Shown here in pieces: positions 18,001-28,491 of a stretch of 64,000 bases of DNA. Source of the DNA: an uncultured Helicobacter sp. (lineage in GTDB: Bacteria; Campylobacterota; Campylobacteria; Campylobacterales; Helicobacteraceae); the NCBI RefSeq assembly GCF_910577135.1, contig NZ_CAJTLL010000008.1, forward strand, positions 1 to 64,000. The letters run 5' to 3'. Below the pieces are notes generated by a model. It was not told the origin of the DNA. It made no database searches and worked only from the letters and a program-made list of their open reading frames with translations. Every line of letters begins with the position of its first letter. The stretch's first letter is position 1. A program made the position numbers and the translations under genes.

Positions 18001-19127
18001 TATTTTAAGCCAGAAAATACATTCCCTGCACTGCTTACGCTTCCTCTAGTTTTCATCAGTGAATAGTTATGGCAGCCAGATTCAATGCCATAATCACAAG
18101 CTAACCCAAATAGCTCTATTGCCTTGCGTTTATCCTGCCTTACGCCAAATCCTCCATCATAAAGCACCCCTAGATTGTTACAGCTTTGCAAATGTCCGCT
18201 ATCACACGCGATAGTAAAGTATTTTGCCGCATTATAGTAGCTTTTCTCCGCACCGCTTGAGCCTGTGGCATACATCCAACCTAGATTCCCACAACCTACA
18301 ATATCACCTTGCTTGCAGGCAACATAATTCATCTCAACATAACTCATCGAATCTTTCGTCATACCATAAATGTTATAGGTATTGCTCATCAAGCCTAAAT
18401 TATAACAGCCCAAATCGCTCCCTAACTGACACGCGCTATTATAGTAAGCCAAAGCCTTTTGATAATCCTTTTTCACACCTACGCCATTAGCATACATCCA
18501 GCCAATATTTGTGCAGCCTAGAGAATCTCCTCCCTGACACGCCACTTCATAGAGTTGGGCGGCTTGATTCTTATCTTCTTTAACACCTTGTCCGTTATCA
18601 TACGCCATAGCAAGATTCGCACAAGCTACAGCATCGCCACCCACACAAGCCTTATAATAGTAATTCGCAGCCTTTTGTGGCTCAGGCACACCCGTATTTG
18701 CTCCATACATATAAATAAGCCCAGTGCCAAAGCACCCTGCTGCATTACCCTGCTCACACGATTGTGTAAAAAGCCCTAATGCACTTTCATAATCACCATC
18801 TTTTGCAAAGCTCATAGCTGCCTTAAGCGTTGTATTGGACTGTTCAACATTTTCAAACATATCATCAATAGGTGCGCCCCCGATTTGATTTGCCGGTGTA
18901 AGAGGCGTAGCACCTAAAAGCCCAGAGGGAACACTATTTGAATTTGATGAAACAGGTGGGCTTTGTGGAGATTGTGCAGTTTGCGGAGTAGATTCTTCTA
19001 AAGGTTGAGATGTATTAGATGCCTCAGGAGATTCACTAGAGATACTCCCCTCGCTCTCTTGTGGTTCTGGAAAGGCAATTGCCACAATACATACCATCGC
19101 CCACCCAAGCCGAAGAATTATTTTCAT
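18000..19127 (-). CDS. Secreted Sel1-repeat cysteine-rich protein, Hcp-like
   Basis: The 375-residue protein has a signal peptide (first about 19 residues), a low-complexity Ser/Pro/Gln-rich stretch to about residue 80, then about seven Sel1/TPR-like repeats of 36 residues. Nearly every repeat carries a Cys pair of the form AC-x7-GC, placed to form an intrahelical disulfide. This is the hallmark of the Helicobacter cysteine-rich proteins (HcpA-E), some of which bind penicillin or stimulate immune cells. The Ser/Pro-rich spacer before the repeats is longer than usual. The periplasmic or secreted location is inferred. Confidence 0.88.
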   Translation of the reverse strand: MKIILRLGWAMVCIVAIAFPEPQESEGSISSESPEASNTSQPLEESTPQTAQSPQSPPVSSNSNSVPSGLLGATPLTPANQIGGAPIDDMFENVEQSNTTLKAAMSFAKDGDYESALGLFTQSCEQGNAAGCFGTGLIYMYGANTGVPEPQKAANYYYKACVGGDAVACANLAMAYDNGQGVKEDKNQAAQLYEVACQGGDSLGCTNIGWMYANGVGVKKDYQKALAYYNSACQLGSDLGCYNLGLMSNTYNIYGMTKDSMSYVEMNYVACKQGDIVGCGNLGWMYATGSSGAEKSYYNAAKYFTIACDSGHLQSCNNLGVLYDGGFGVRQDKRKAIELFGLACDYGIESGCHNYSLMKTRGSVSSAGNVFSGLK

Positions 19128-19204
19128 TCTCTATCCTCTCATAGTAAATTTGCCTCATAGCTACCAACTGCAAAAGCAAAAACAATGCCACCTTACTCTA
19201 TTAT

Positions 19205-20413
19205 TTAATGCAAAGCCGCATTAAGCTCTATTTTACGATTGCTTCTAAAGGCTATCATCTTGCCGCTTTGACTATCGCAGCGGAAGTGAATGCCGTGTTT
19301 ACCCGAGAGTTCTTTGCCCTTATAGAGATTGCTTTCTTTAATCACAAAGGTATCATTGATTTCAGCAATTTTACGCGCTTCCTCTTCATTGATATAAAAC
19401 ACCCCGCCAGCTAGCACTGCAATCCCCCCATCGACAATACACCCATCACCCAAGCTAATGCCTGTTGCGCTATTCACACCCAGAAGGCAGTTTTTACCAA
19501 TGCTAATAGGCTCACTATTTCCCCCGCTTAACACACCCAAAATACTTGCACCGCCGCCTATATCTGTGCCTTCACCCACAATCACGCTTGAGCTAATACG
19601 TCCCTCATTCATACAAGCCCCAAGCGCCCCTGCGTTAAAATTCACATAACTTGCCCCGGGCATTTGCGTATAGCCACCTGTGCCTAGATATGCGCCAAAT
19701 CGCGTTTTTGCAGCATCTAAAAGGCGGATATTATCATATTGTGGAATGACTTGCATAAGGTATCGCGGAAATTTATCCACAAAGTCAATATGCGGGAACT
19801 CCCCCTCCATCTTTAGCCGCACTTCATTTTCTCGTAACCAATCAAGCTCATAGGGCTTATTCCCGCTCCACGCGACATTTTGCAATAATCCAAAGATTCC
19901 ATCAAGCTGCAAGGAACGCAAAGGGGCTTTACCCAAAGAGAGAGCCAAAAGCTTGAGATAAGCAGATTCCACACTCTCGCATTTTGTGTCTTTATAGAGA
20001 ATACAAAAGCGATAGCGGCTTCTACCACCTTTTGTTTTGAGTTTGCCCTTTTCCATTTGTTTTTTAAGCTCTAAAATCACTTGAATATTTTTATGTGTTT
20101 GCGAATCTCCCAACGCCTCGCTTAAAAATGGCGCATATAACTCCAATGCCTTTGCTACAAACGCATTTGTAATCCCATATACCGCTTCATTTTCACTTTG
20201 CGCTATGAGCTCCGCCTCCTGTGCGCTTTCACACAGCACGGCATAGGTGCCCAGATTCTCCCCTTGCCAGTTAAGAGTGGGATAAGTCGCACACAGCACA
20301 GCCTTAGATTTTTTGCCAATCTCCACCCGCGCAATACCAAAGCCCAAAGGTGCTTTATAATCTGCCTTCTTTTGATACTCATCAACAAATAATTTAAATT
20401 TTTCAATTCCCAT
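19205..20413 (-). CDS. dapD: Tetrahydrodipicolinate N-succinyltransferase, long form
   Basis: At 402 residues this is the long DapD type of Campylobacterota, unlike the short E. coli enzyme of about 270. It transfers succinate from succinyl-CoA in lysine and meso-diaminopimelate synthesis, and so feeds peptidoglycan. The C-terminal part shows a left-handed beta-helix with hexapeptide repeats (GEGTDIGGGASILGVLSGG, GDGCIVDGGIAVLAGG), where the trimer active site forms. KAGGCT-like spacing is poor, but GGAG lies 6 bases before the ATG. It appears to be monocistronic. Confidence 0.92.
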   Translation of the reverse strand: MGIEKFKLFVDEYQKKADYKAPLGFGIARVEIGKKSKAVLCATYPTLNWQGENLGTYAVLCESAQEAELIAQSENEAVYGITNAFVAKALELYAPFLSEALGDSQTHKNIQVILELKKQMEKGKLKTKGGRSRYRFCILYKDTKCESVESAYLKLLALSLGKAPLRSLQLDGIFGLLQNVAWSGNKPYELDWLRENEVRLKMEGEFPHIDFVDKFPRYLMQVIPQYDNIRLLDAAKTRFGAYLGTGGYTQMPGASYVNFNAGALGACMNEGRISSSVIVGEGTDIGGGASILGVLSGGNSEPISIGKNCLLGVNSATGISLGDGCIVDGGIAVLAGGVFYINEEEARKIAEINDTFVIKESNLYKGKELSGKHGIHFRCDSQSGKMIAFRSNRKIELNAALH

Positions 20414-20769
20414 AGTTGCTCCTTAACAACGAATAATTTGTGGCATTTTACATTATTATGCTAAATTTAAACAAGCAATAGAAGCAATGCAAACAAAGCT
20501 TTACGTGAGAAAAGAATGCAAGGCTAGATTTTAGTCTTTAAATCAAAAATACAAGATGATGAAAAGTTGGCACATCTTATCTTAAATACCCAAAAGTGTG
20601 GGGAAACAATCCATCAAAGAGCTTTACCCCCTAAGTGAAAAGTGGATAATCTTAAAAAATAAGCATTAGCGGAGTTTTCTCAAAACCCAAATCTAATGCA
20701 CCTCCCAAAATATTAAGGATACAAAATTCTTTTTGTTTCATTCTATTTATTTTGAAAAGTTTATATTGC
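20414..20769. other. Gene-free stretch between dapD and tsaB
   Basis: No frame on either strand has a start signal and protein-like composition. The gap is A+T-rich and contains no hairpin that I can see. It probably carries the dapD promoter, though no clean -10 box is visible on the minus strand. Confidence 0.4.
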
Positions 20770-21261
20770 CTATACTGGAGGCAATATATAAAGTGGCTGT
20801 GTGAAGGCGGTAAAAGCAGATGTATCAAGTATTTGAGGGAGAGCAAATTCTATCTCTTGAGGTTGAGATTCTAAGTTTTGTTTGAGAGCGATTTCACCTT
20901 GGGGATTGATATAAAAATAACTTGTCCCAAAAGCTTTGATATATGCACTTTGTGTAAAATAAAAGCTCGAAGTGGCAAAAAGCCCTATTTTATATATACT
21001 TTGCAATGTATGCAGAAAAATATGTATAAGCTTCAATGCGCTAAAGCTCCCCGGACCATTAGCATAATAGATAGATTCTATTTTTGTATCTTTATAGGCA
21101 GGGTTTTGCTCTGCGGTGGGGAGCAAAGATTCAAAAAGGCGAGGTAGCCCTATGAGAAGAGGCTCATCACTTTGCAGAGATTCAAATAATATATTATTTT
21201 CATACAAGCCGCACAATATAGGGCTATTCACACTCACTAGAACAATATCAATGTGTCTCAT
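20770..21261 (-). CDS. tsaB: tRNA threonylcarbamoyladenosine synthesis protein TsaB
   Basis: This is a compact TsaB-like protein of about 163 residues. The motif [13 protein letters not shown] matches the GPGSFTGLR loop of the TsaB/TsaD (YgjD) fold, and the N-terminus [19 protein letters not shown] matches the first strand pair. TsaB pairs with TsaD and TsaE to make t6A37 in ANN-decoding tRNAs. I start it at 21261 (MRHIDIV), which overlaps the lpxC end by 14 bases. A longer in-frame extension inside lpxC adds Lys/Arg-rich residues with no family match. Divergence is high but the position next to lpxC is conserved in Helicobacter. Confidence 0.8.
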   Translation of the reverse strand: MRHIDIVLVSVNSPILCGLYENNILFESLQSDEPLLIGLPRLFESLLPTAEQNPAYKDTKIESIYYANGPGSFSALKLIHIFLHTLQSIYKIGLFATSSFYFTQSAYIKAFGTSYFYINPQGEIALKQNLESQPQEIEFALPQILDTSAFTAFTQPLYILPPV

Positions 21262-22141
21262 AAGCGTATTCGAGGTTTTCCTCCTCTGCCTTATCTTCAA
21301 GATTAATAATTTCATAGGCTTTTTCATCGCTTAAAAGCTGTTTAGTAAGGAAGTGATTGAGCTTGTGGCTTCCTGCAAAAGATATATATGTCCCAAGCAG
21401 TGGCATACCAAGCAATGCCATATCGCCAATGGCATCCAAAATCTTATGCCGCACAAACTCCTCTTTATAACGCAACCCCTCTTTATTCAAAATCCCACTT
21501 TCATCAAGCACGATACAATTACTCAAATCCCCGCCCTTTGCCAAGCCTTTAGAGCGCAAATAATTCACCTCGTGCAAAAAACCAAAAGTTCTAGCCCGTG
21601 CGATTTCCTCCTTGTAAGCCTTTGTAGAAAAAGTAAATTTATACTGCTGATTGCGGATAGCGGGGTGGTCAAAATCGATGCTAAAGTCAAAAATCATCTT
21701 TTCGCTTGGCTCTACGCGGACAAACTTTTGCGCTTCTACAATCTCGATAGGCTTTCTAATAGCAATAGCCTTTTTATTTGCATTTTGCACACAAATCCCC
21801 GCCTCCTCAAGGAGCATACAATAGCCTATCGCACTTCCGTCCATAATAGGTACTTCTTCATTATCAAGGCAGATTCTTAAATTATCAATCCCATAGGCTG
21901 CGATTGCAGATAAAAAATGTTCGATAGTGGAAACCCGCACTTTGCCCTTGCCAAGCACGGTTGCCATTGTCGTATCTACCACATTTTCAGGCTTGAGTTC
22001 AATGCTTACGCCCAAATCACTGCGATAAAATACAATCCCGCTATTTGCTTCCAAAGGCTCAAGAATCATTTTTACCGGCACACCCTTATGCAGCCCAATC
22101 CCCACAATTTCAACTCGCTTTTCAATCGTCTTTTGCTTCAT
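21248..22141 (-). CDS. lpxC: UDP-3-O-acyl-N-acetylglucosamine deacetylase
   Basis: LpxC (297 residues) is the zinc enzyme of the first committed step of lipid A synthesis. Zinc ligands are seen in TIEHFLSA (near residue 75-82) and [10 protein letters not shown] (His and Asp near 230-240), and the C-terminal AGSHKLNH supplies the catalytic His. The [16 protein letters not shown] loop is conserved. Its ATG overlaps the minC stop as ATGA, and tsaB overlaps its end, so minC-lpxC-tsaB are one coupled unit. Confidence 0.95.
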   Translation of the reverse strand: MKQKTIEKRVEIVGIGLHKGVPVKMILEPLEANSGIVFYRSDLGVSIELKPENVVDTTMATVLGKGKVRVSTIEHFLSAIAAYGIDNLRICLDNEEVPIMDGSAIGYCMLLEEAGICVQNANKKAIAIRKPIEIVEAQKFVRVEPSEKMIFDFSIDFDHPAIRNQQYKFTFSTKAYKEEIARARTFGFLHEVNYLRSKGLAKGGDLSNCIVLDESGILNKEGLRYKEEFVRHKILDAIGDMALLGMPLLGTYISFAGSHKLNHFLTKQLLSDEKAYEIINLEDKAEEENLEYAYETH

Positions 22142-22758
22142 TTCAAATCCTTTATCGCCACATTATCGTCTTTTTTAAAAATTATCTTGAATAATGCGCT
22201 ACTTTGGTTAATTTTCTGTAAAATCTCTGCGTCAAGCAGTATATCTTGAAACAAAATAGCAGGGGCAAAAATCTTCTTACAAATGATAAATTCCCCCCTT
22301 GCCTCTATGCTCCCACTACACTCTCCGAGCAGAAATAAATTCCCCTCGGCGAAAATATGTGCGCCACTATTGACTTGAGATTCTATCACCACATCGCCCC
22401 TATGAGCTATCTCCTCTCCGCTTCGCACGACTTTTTTTACCCAAAGTGTGCGGGACAAATTTTGTGGCTCATCTTTTGGGAGTTTTTCCTCTGCTTTATG
22501 TTTTGTTTGAAGCGCATTCGTACCAGCAGAGCGGAATTTTGCAGAATATGTATGTATTGTGCCACTCAAGAGTGCGAAGCTCAAATTATGCGTTTGTAAA
22601 AAAGTCGATAATTTTTCACTTATCTCACCTCTAAAGCCAAGGATATGGTGCTGCAAAAGGGGCAAATGCTTCTCAATAAAAATGATACATTCCTCACTAT
22701 CAACATTTTCTTCAAATTCAAATAGCCTTATGGTATGCTGACGCGTCTTTATCATCAC
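22138..22758 (-). CDS. minC: Septum-site-determining protein MinC
   Basis: The 206-residue MinC inhibits FtsZ ring formation away from mid-cell, together with MinD. The divergent N-terminal domain (about 1-95) precedes the C-terminal beta-helix with [23 protein letters not shown] and the [11 protein letters not shown] repeats, which is the family's MinD-binding and dimer domain. The usual RSGQ box reads RSGE. It lies between an M23 peptidase gene and lpxC on the same strand. minD and minE are not in this window. Confidence 0.9.
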   Translation of the reverse strand: MMIKTRQHTIRLFEFEENVDSEECIIFIEKHLPLLQHHILGFRGEISEKLSTFLQTHNLSFALLSGTIHTYSAKFRSAGTNALQTKHKAEEKLPKDEPQNLSRTLWVKKVVRSGEEIAHRGDVVIESQVNSGAHIFAEGNLFLLGECSGSIEARGEFIICKKIFAPAILFQDILLDAEILQKINQSSALFKIIFKKDDNVAIKDLK

Positions 22759-22776
22759 TTTACTTTTTGGTATAGA

Positions 22777-24141
22777 TTAAGGCGTATTCTTAGCAAAATC
22801 TTGCGCTTTCTTAAGCACATTAATAACATTATCATCAATCCACCTTTGGTCAAACCATTCATTCAAGCGCACAAAATGCCCTTGTACCAAGATTCCAAAA
22901 TGTAAATGGTCTCCAAACGCCCAGCCTGTCTGCCCTGTCTTGCCAAGTTCCTGTCCCACACTCACTTCATCGCTCACCTCCACATAGCTCTCCTGCATAT
23001 GTGAGTAAATCGAGGATACACCAAAGCCGTGATACAGCAGCAAGGTATTGCCATAAAGTCCTAAATGACTTTTTAAAAGCACCACTCCCTTATTGCTTGC
23101 AATAATGGGCGCATTTTTCACACTTGCCACATCTATGCCTAAATGCACCGCTTCACTGATTTTTTCTTTATTTAAAAAATAGGTGCGATAATCGCCAAAA
23201 TTACCCACCACCTTTGAGCCTTTAAGTGGCATAAATGCGTGAAAATCCTCTGCGAAGCTAATATTTGAATTTAAATCACTACACGCCTTTAAGATTCTAC
23301 TCTCATCTTCTTGCCTGATGGTTTCATTAAAAAATACAAATCGTTCTACATTGTTTTCAAAAGGCTTTAAATGCTTTTGATTGATTTGTGCGAGGAGTTC
23401 ATTGAGTTTGCCATTGAGAAAATCCTCTTTAATAGCGATATTAGAGCGATAATAGGGAGCATTTATATTGCGCGCGATAGGTAAATTATATTTAGTAATA
23501 TTTCCCGCCTTGTCTTTAGCAACAACCTGTGCGCTAAAAAATTTATTTTTTAATGGCCAAGCAATGATTCCCACATAAATATCATTATTGAGATATGAAA
23601 AGAGTTTAAAATTATCTGTCCCATTACTGATATACACATTATCTAATGCCATATCTTTGGCTTGCACAGCTACTACAGCACTGCCTCCACGCACAATTTG
23701 ACCCGATGAGGCGATATTTTTTACCACAGGAGCAGTAGTATCAACGACTAAGCTCAATTCAATATTGGCTGTATTGCCGCTAAAAAAATGTGCATTGCTC
23801 CAATCGGTTACAGAAATCTTATACTGAATAGACGTGCCATTTTTAAGAGGAGTAGAAGACTTAGGAAGCGGGATTCTAATCGTTTTTGGCTTATTTAAGA
23901 CTATTTCTTTTTGGTCGCTCAATATCTCTCCATCAAAAACCATTTGCACGCGATAATCGCGAATACCGCTCTCATCGCTAAATTCTACAAAGATTTCATC
24001 ATTGAGATTCCAATGCGTAGGCACTTGATTGCTAAACTGTGGGGCTTTTGTCTCAAACATAATTGAACTAAAAGCAATGATACCTACAACTATAAGTATG
24101 ACTATACCTACACTCACTACGATTAATCGCTTATTATCCAT
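22777..24141 (-). CDS. M23 family metallopeptidase with N-terminal membrane anchor
   Basis: At 454 residues, the protein starts with a single membrane segment (residues about 6-27), then beta-rich domains, then a LytM/M23 domain near the C-terminus. Zinc and catalytic residues are visible: HLGIDVA (His, Asp), SHMQ, and GDHLHFG (HxH). The domain looks active and should cut peptidoglycan peptide bridges in the periplasm. M23 peptidases of this group include the Csd proteins that set Helicobacter cell shape. I chose ATG 24141 because ATAAGG lies 8 bases upstream. It lies 18 bases before minC, linking wall cleavage and division genes. Confidence 0.88.
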   Translation of the reverse strand: MDNKRLIVVSVGIVILIVVGIIAFSSIMFETKAPQFSNQVPTHWNLNDEIFVEFSDESGIRDYRVQMVFDGEILSDQKEIVLNKPKTIRIPLPKSSTPLKNGTSIQYKISVTDWSNAHFFSGNTANIELSLVVDTTAPVVKNIASSGQIVRGGSAVVAVQAKDMALDNVYISNGTDNFKLFSYLNNDIYVGIIAWPLKNKFFSAQVVAKDKAGNITKYNLPIARNINAPYYRSNIAIKEDFLNGKLNELLAQINQKHLKPFENNVERFVFFNETIRQEDESRILKACSDLNSNISFAEDFHAFMPLKGSKVVGNFGDYRTYFLNKEKISEAVHLGIDVASVKNAPIIASNKGVVLLKSHLGLYGNTLLLYHGFGVSSIYSHMQESYVEVSDEVSVGQELGKTGQTGWAFGDHLHFGILVQGHFVRLNEWFDQRWIDDNVINVLKKAQDFAKNTP

Positions 24142-24222
24142 AGCAAAAACCTTATTTAAGCAAAAAATAGCCCTCAATTATAGCACAAATCACTCCCTTA
24201 TACACCAAAATGCTTAAAAGTC

Positions 24223-25347
24223 CTATGCGCGTGATGAAGCTTTATCGTTTGCTGCCTGAAGTATTTTGCTTAAGCCCTCTTTACCCTCTAACGCATCAAG
24301 ATACGCCACTTCGCCCAATACCTGCACGACTGCGCCAAAAAGTTCAGGCGGAATGCTTTGATTTAAATCTAATTGCCGATAAATAGCTCGTGCAAGAGGT
24401 GGATTCTCAATAATTCTAATACCATATTCCCTAGCGATGCTTTTAATGCGTATAGCGAGTTCATCTATACCTTTTGCTACAAGCACAGGGGCTTTGCCTA
24501 GTTTTAGCTCTTCTTCTCCGTATCGCAATGCCACCGCATAATGTGTAGGGTTAGTAATCACCACTGAAGCGGTGGGAATTTCTTGCATCATACGACTTTG
24601 TGCGAGTTTTTGCTGCATTTTGCGAATCTTTGCCTTAATCTCTGGGCTTTGCTCATATTGCTTATACTCATCCTTAACTTCTCTAATACTCATTCTCAGG
24701 CTTTTGGTATATTGATACCTTTTGATAAGATAGTCACTTGTTGCCATCACAAAAAATAAAATCAGCAATACACCAATGAGAATCAATGCCTTTTGTCTAA
24801 ACCACAGAATCTGCGAATAAAGCCCTGACATAGAGACACTTGGCAATTCGTTAAAAAAGCTCACAAACACCGTAAATCCTACAATAAAGGCAACAAATAC
24901 CTTTAGAGTAATCATAAAGCCATCAAGCATTTTTTTAAGTGAAATAACATTTTTAATCCCGCTAATAGGATTAAGCTTAGAGAGCTTAGGTTTAATAGCT
25001 TTAGGGGAAAGCAAAAGCCCAAATTGTGCAATATTAGCAATCACACCTGTAATCATCAGTGCAATAAAAATCGGTGCTAACATAACAAACACCTCAAAAA
25101 CAATGCTTAGCATAAGATTTCCCAACAAATGGCGATCTACATCAAGCATAATTAATGTATTCACATACACAAAAATTTTTTGCGCTCCCTCTACCCAAAA
25201 GGGTATGAGTAAAAACATCAGCCCCAAGCCCACAAGTAAAACAAAAAATCCAGCAAGTTCTGGACTCTTGCTTACATTCCCCTCCTCTCTAGCCTTTTGA
25301 ATCTTATGGGCACTCGGGGCTTGAGTCTTTTCTTCATCATCTGCCAT
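24223..25347 (-). CDS. flhB: Flagellar export apparatus switch protein FlhB
   Basis: The 374-residue FlhB of the flagellar type III export gate has four membrane helices in residues 30-210, followed by a cytoplasmic domain with the self-cleavage motif NPTH (VVITNPTHYAVALRY). Cleavage between Asn and Pro switches export from rod/hook to filament substrates. The N-terminus ADDEEKTQAPSAHKIQKAREEG is typical. mobA lies 9 bases upstream in the same orientation, the same pairing as in H. pylori. Confidence 0.96.
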   Translation of the reverse strand: MADDEEKTQAPSAHKIQKAREEGNVSKSPELAGFFVLLVGLGLMFLLIPFWVEGAQKIFVYVNTLIMLDVDRHLLGNLMLSIVFEVFVMLAPIFIALMITGVIANIAQFGLLLSPKAIKPKLSKLNPISGIKNVISLKKMLDGFMITLKVFVAFIVGFTVFVSFFNELPSVSMSGLYSQILWFRQKALILIGVLLILFFVMATSDYLIKRYQYTKSLRMSIREVKDEYKQYEQSPEIKAKIRKMQQKLAQSRMMQEIPTASVVITNPTHYAVALRYGEEELKLGKAPVLVAKGIDELAIRIKSIAREYGIRIIENPPLARAIYRQLDLNQSIPPELFGAVVQVLGEVAYLDALEGKEGLSKILQAANDKASSRA

Positions 25348-25356
25348 TTGCTAATC

Positions 25357-25935
25357 CTAGCCCTTATTTTGCAATGTTTCCAAAACACGCAAGGCTTGTG
25401 TGTAATCTGTCATTGTGTTGATATTGAAGCATTCCTCATCTGTGGCAGTAATGCCTTCACTTGGGTGGGATTCTATAATGCGGTGCAGGGCATACATTTT
25501 AGACTTATATGCCCAAAGGAGCGCATCAAGCAAGGAGATATGCCATTTTGAAATAAGATAATGCGCCTTATCCGTGCTTTTAGCATACGCGATAGCTGCG
25601 CTTGAAGTAGCAATTTTATGCAAAGTATGAGCAGTAATAAATGGCGTATCTACGCTAATGAAAAGCAATTCTTGCGCTTTGAGGGTATTAAAAGCATTAA
25701 TCATACCCACGATTGGGGCATAAATGGGGTCTTTTTCTACCAGAAATGGCGCATCAAAGCAAAATTTATCCCGCTGCTTCGTGCTGATATAGACATCATC
25801 GCTTATCTCTCTTAAACGCATAAATACCCATTGGCTAAGCGAATATCCGCCCAATGGAATCTGTGTCTTGTCCTTACCCAAACGTGAGCTTTTCCCCCCT
25901 GCGAGAATCACGCAAGGAATAGCGATTTTTTGCAT
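25357..25935 (-). CDS. mobA: Molybdenum cofactor guanylyltransferase
   Basis: The 192-residue nucleotidyltransferase makes the guanine-dinucleotide form of the molybdenum cofactor used by enzymes such as formate dehydrogenase and BisC-type reductases. The N-terminal GTP/Mg loop is ILAGGKSSRLGKDK, and the metal-binding Asp is in ISVDTPF. It probably shares a transcript with flhB. An A+T-rich 265-base gap (25936-26200) follows on the left strand side with nothing recognisable. Confidence 0.9.
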   Translation of the reverse strand: MQKIAIPCVILAGGKSSRLGKDKTQIPLGGYSLSQWVFMRLREISDDVYISTKQRDKFCFDAPFLVEKDPIYAPIVGMINAFNTLKAQELLFISVDTPFITAHTLHKIATSSAAIAYAKSTDKAHYLISKWHISLLDALLWAYKSKMYALHRIIESHPSEGITATDEECFNINTMTDYTQALRVLETLQNKG

Positions 25936-26200
25936 TTTTACTCCTTTGCCATATTTTAAGCTATCAAAATCACTTTTGCTTTATATCATTAAAATACTTT
26001 AAATTAGATAGTAGCATTCAGTGCGAAAAAGTGTCTATCTTTAAACTCCATAAGACTTTGAATCGCAAAAATCTATGAAAAGCGATGTGCTTATAACTAC
26101 GCGTTACTTAAATTATAGGGGCATAGAATCAGCCATAACGCAGTTATGCTTAGTCTCTTTATCGCTATCCTTAGCAAGCTTCCCTTTTGTGAGAATATTA

Positions 26201-27290
26201 TCAAATCCCTATACCCTCATCCTCAAAACTCCATACTAAGGTAAGGCTTGTGTTTATCAAATAATAATCCGCGCCCATTGCATTGCTTAAGCCAAGTCTT
26301 GCAAAATACTGATTGAGACGCGATTGAGCGGTTAACCCACTATAAAACTACGTATTGAGATTAAAATTCTGCCTAAATGAATAAGTAGCAAAGCCCTTAA
26401 ATGAGACATCTTGCTACAATGTTGTCAAAAATGGGCAAAGCAGCATTTTCTGCAATGCTATCTATCCCAGCTTGATACACCCCTGCATTTACGACATCAA
26501 GATTCCCAAAATATTCGCCATACTCTATAGGCAGGGCATTTGAAAGGTATTGCCTTTAAGAGTAGAGACAAGCCGCTGTGTGTTAGAATCATAACTAAAA
26601 TGAAGCATATTGCTTGATTTAGTTTTTATACTATCAAATTTATCTGCATAGCTATTTAATGTGTCTAAAATCAAGCTATGTGCTTTACCCCGCTCTTTAA
26701 TCGCGCATCTCCATTATAGAAAATTCTAGTATCCCACCGCTAATATTTTTTATTTGCATTGCTAATGCTCCCCTGACCTAGCAAAATCCCGCCTACCTTA
26801 TCAGTTGTAAGTATGGAGCTGCTTGTGCTGCTTACATTAAGTGTGATTGTGCTGCCATTTATAGCATAGGCATTATGGCTTATCTCCCCGCCTGTAGGCA
26901 CAAATATGCCGCTTCGCTCGGCATAGGCATTACTCTGTGTGAGTTTACCAGAGTTTGTAAGCTCAAGCCCCCCTTGCACTACTCTTGTAGTACCCTCATA
27001 GCTATTTATTCCGCTTAATGCAAGTCTGCCCTCACCTGTTTTAGAAACCCTAGACTTTAGGATGACATCAAACCTGCGGACAATCGTCATAGGCAAAATC
27101 ACATCGTGGTATTTGTGCCCTTGACATACATATCACGCAAAATATCATCTGCCACATTCCAAATAAAGCTAACAATGGATTGAAAATCTTTAGTTTGTAT
27201 AATTTTCTTGCTCTCATCAATGCTATTGTTAGCATTATGGCTTGTGTTATTTTTAGTATATGCCCATAACACAATCTTTTATAACAGAAT
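26201..27290 (-). pseudogene. Decayed autotransporter (passenger and beta-barrel remnants)
   Basis: Reading the minus strand, pieces in several frames keep autotransporter order. Passenger-like repeats come first (LALSGINSYEGTTRVVQGG; SGIFVPTGGEISHNAY), then GEYFGNLDVVNAGVYQAGID, then barrel strands ending in LNQYFARLGLSNAMGADYY and NTSLTLVWSF, with stop at 26201. A C-terminal aromatic residue normally ends the barrel; here a short tail follows. At least one in-frame stop and several frameshifts interrupt it. It is a relic of a secreted or surface protein, much reduced from the usual size, so most of the passenger is deleted. Confidence 0.8.
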
Positions 27291-27292
27291 TC

Positions 27293-27967
27293 TCAACCCT
27301 TGCCTTGCAATATGCTTTTATTCGATTCCAAAGCGACATCAAGCACACTGCGATTTTGAGAATCTAGCGCGTGGATATTTGCGCCAAGCTTGATAAGCAT
27401 TGCCATTGCCTTGCCAATAGGTGCTACATCAGATTTTGCCGCATACATGAGAGGAGTTTGCCCCTCGCAGCCTTTCACGGCACTTTTGCTCTCCATATCC
27501 GCCCCAAAATGGTGAGCGAGGGCGAGTTTTTCTGCCTCTTGCTTATACGCCCAGTGGTGCAAAATATTTAAGCCATCTTTACCCAAAGCCTCAAAAGTCG
27601 CCCCTTTAGCCAAGAGATAAGCAATCAGCCTCTCATCTCTGCCACCCCCATCGCAATAATATTGCAACACATTGCGAAAGCCATCATTATCACTCGCCTT
27701 AAGCCCATAGCGAAAAAGACACTCTAACATATCAAAATTCCCGCTTTGCTCATAAGCTAGGGCTGCTTTTTCAAGGCAATGTGCGGCATTAAAGAGTGGC
27801 TCTTGCTCCTCATCAAAGGTCGGTGCATAAAAACTCTCATCGATGGCAAAATCTTTTAAAAATATTTTTACTTTATCCACTTGATTATTAGAGATAAGCT
27901 CCCATAGCTCATTTTGCAAAATATCCATTTCTTTATGGGTAAGCTTTTTGATTTCTTCATATGTCAT
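27293..27967 (-). CDS. Ankyrin-repeat protein
   Basis: The 224-residue cytoplasmic protein has two or three ankyrin-like repeats in its second half: KDGLNILHHWAYKQEAE, GQTPLMYAAKSDV and LIKLGANIHALDSQNRSVLDVAL. The N-terminal 60 residues are helical, acidic and without a recognised domain. No signal peptide is present. Ankyrin repeats mediate protein contacts; in Helicobacter some stand next to catalase. No partner gene is identifiable here. It ends 3 bases after the autotransporter relic begins. Confidence 0.85.
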   Translation of the reverse strand: MTYEEIKKLTHKEMDILQNELWELISNNQVDKVKIFLKDFAIDESFYAPTFDEEQEPLFNAAHCLEKAALAYEQSGNFDMLECLFRYGLKASDNDGFRNVLQYYCDGGGRDERLIAYLLAKGATFEALGKDGLNILHHWAYKQEAEKLALAHHFGADMESKSAVKGCEGQTPLMYAAKSDVAPIGKAMAMLIKLGANIHALDSQNRSVLDVALESNKSILQGKG

Positions 27968-28044
27968 ATTATCCCTTTATTTGCCCTTTTTTATGGGACA
28001 TTATATATAGATATAATACGGGGAATGCATTACATTGCAATATC

Positions 28045-28491
28045 CTAATGGGCGCGTTGCTTCGTAGAGTAATGAATGATGTTTGCTAGAAGTTGAGCAA
28101 TGTTATCAACAATAGCTCTATTGGTAATCCCGTATCGCTTTGCAATTTCGTTAATATCAGTAGAAGCTACAAATACATTATGCCCTGAATCTTCCCATAC
28201 AATAATCTTCAATGGCAATTCAATCCCTATTTGCTGATTTTCTTGCATTAAAAGTGTCCCGACTTTTGGATTCCCAAAAACTATAACCTTTGTTCGATTA
28301 AGCGGCAAACCGGCATCTTTGGCATTCTTAGCGTGATTAAATTCTGCAAATATTGGTATGTCTTTTTGTGTCAAAAAGACATACGCATTACTAATTGTTG
28401 TTTCAAAGTCATATTGACTTTTTGTCATCTCTAATGCGTTGCTTATGCTAGCTATCATCATTAGAAAAGCTATAAATCTTACAATATTCAT
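28045..28491 (-). CDS. Exported DUF302 family protein
   Basis: The 148-residue protein has a clear signal peptide (cleavage likely after SNA, about residue 19). The mature part matches DUF302: FAEFNHAKNAKDAGLPL, VIVFGNPKVGTLLMQENQQIGIELPLKIIVW (read as separate blocks), and the VASTDINEIAKRYGI helix. The fold is shared by periplasmic proteins of unclear role, some near sulfur-oxidation or redox genes. The family is confident, the function unknown. Confidence 0.85.
   Translation of the reverse strand: MNIVRFIAFLMMIASISNALEMTKSQYDFETTISNAYVFLTQKDIPIFAEFNHAKNAKDAGLPLNRTKVIVFGNPKVGTLLMQENQQIGIELPLKIIVWEDSGHNVFVASTDINEIAKRYGITNRAIVDNIAQLLANIIHYSTKQRAH

Noticed and set aside
21353..21880. Open frame of 175 codons opposite lpxC
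   Set aside because: Antisense to a conserved essential gene, without a start signal; shadow.
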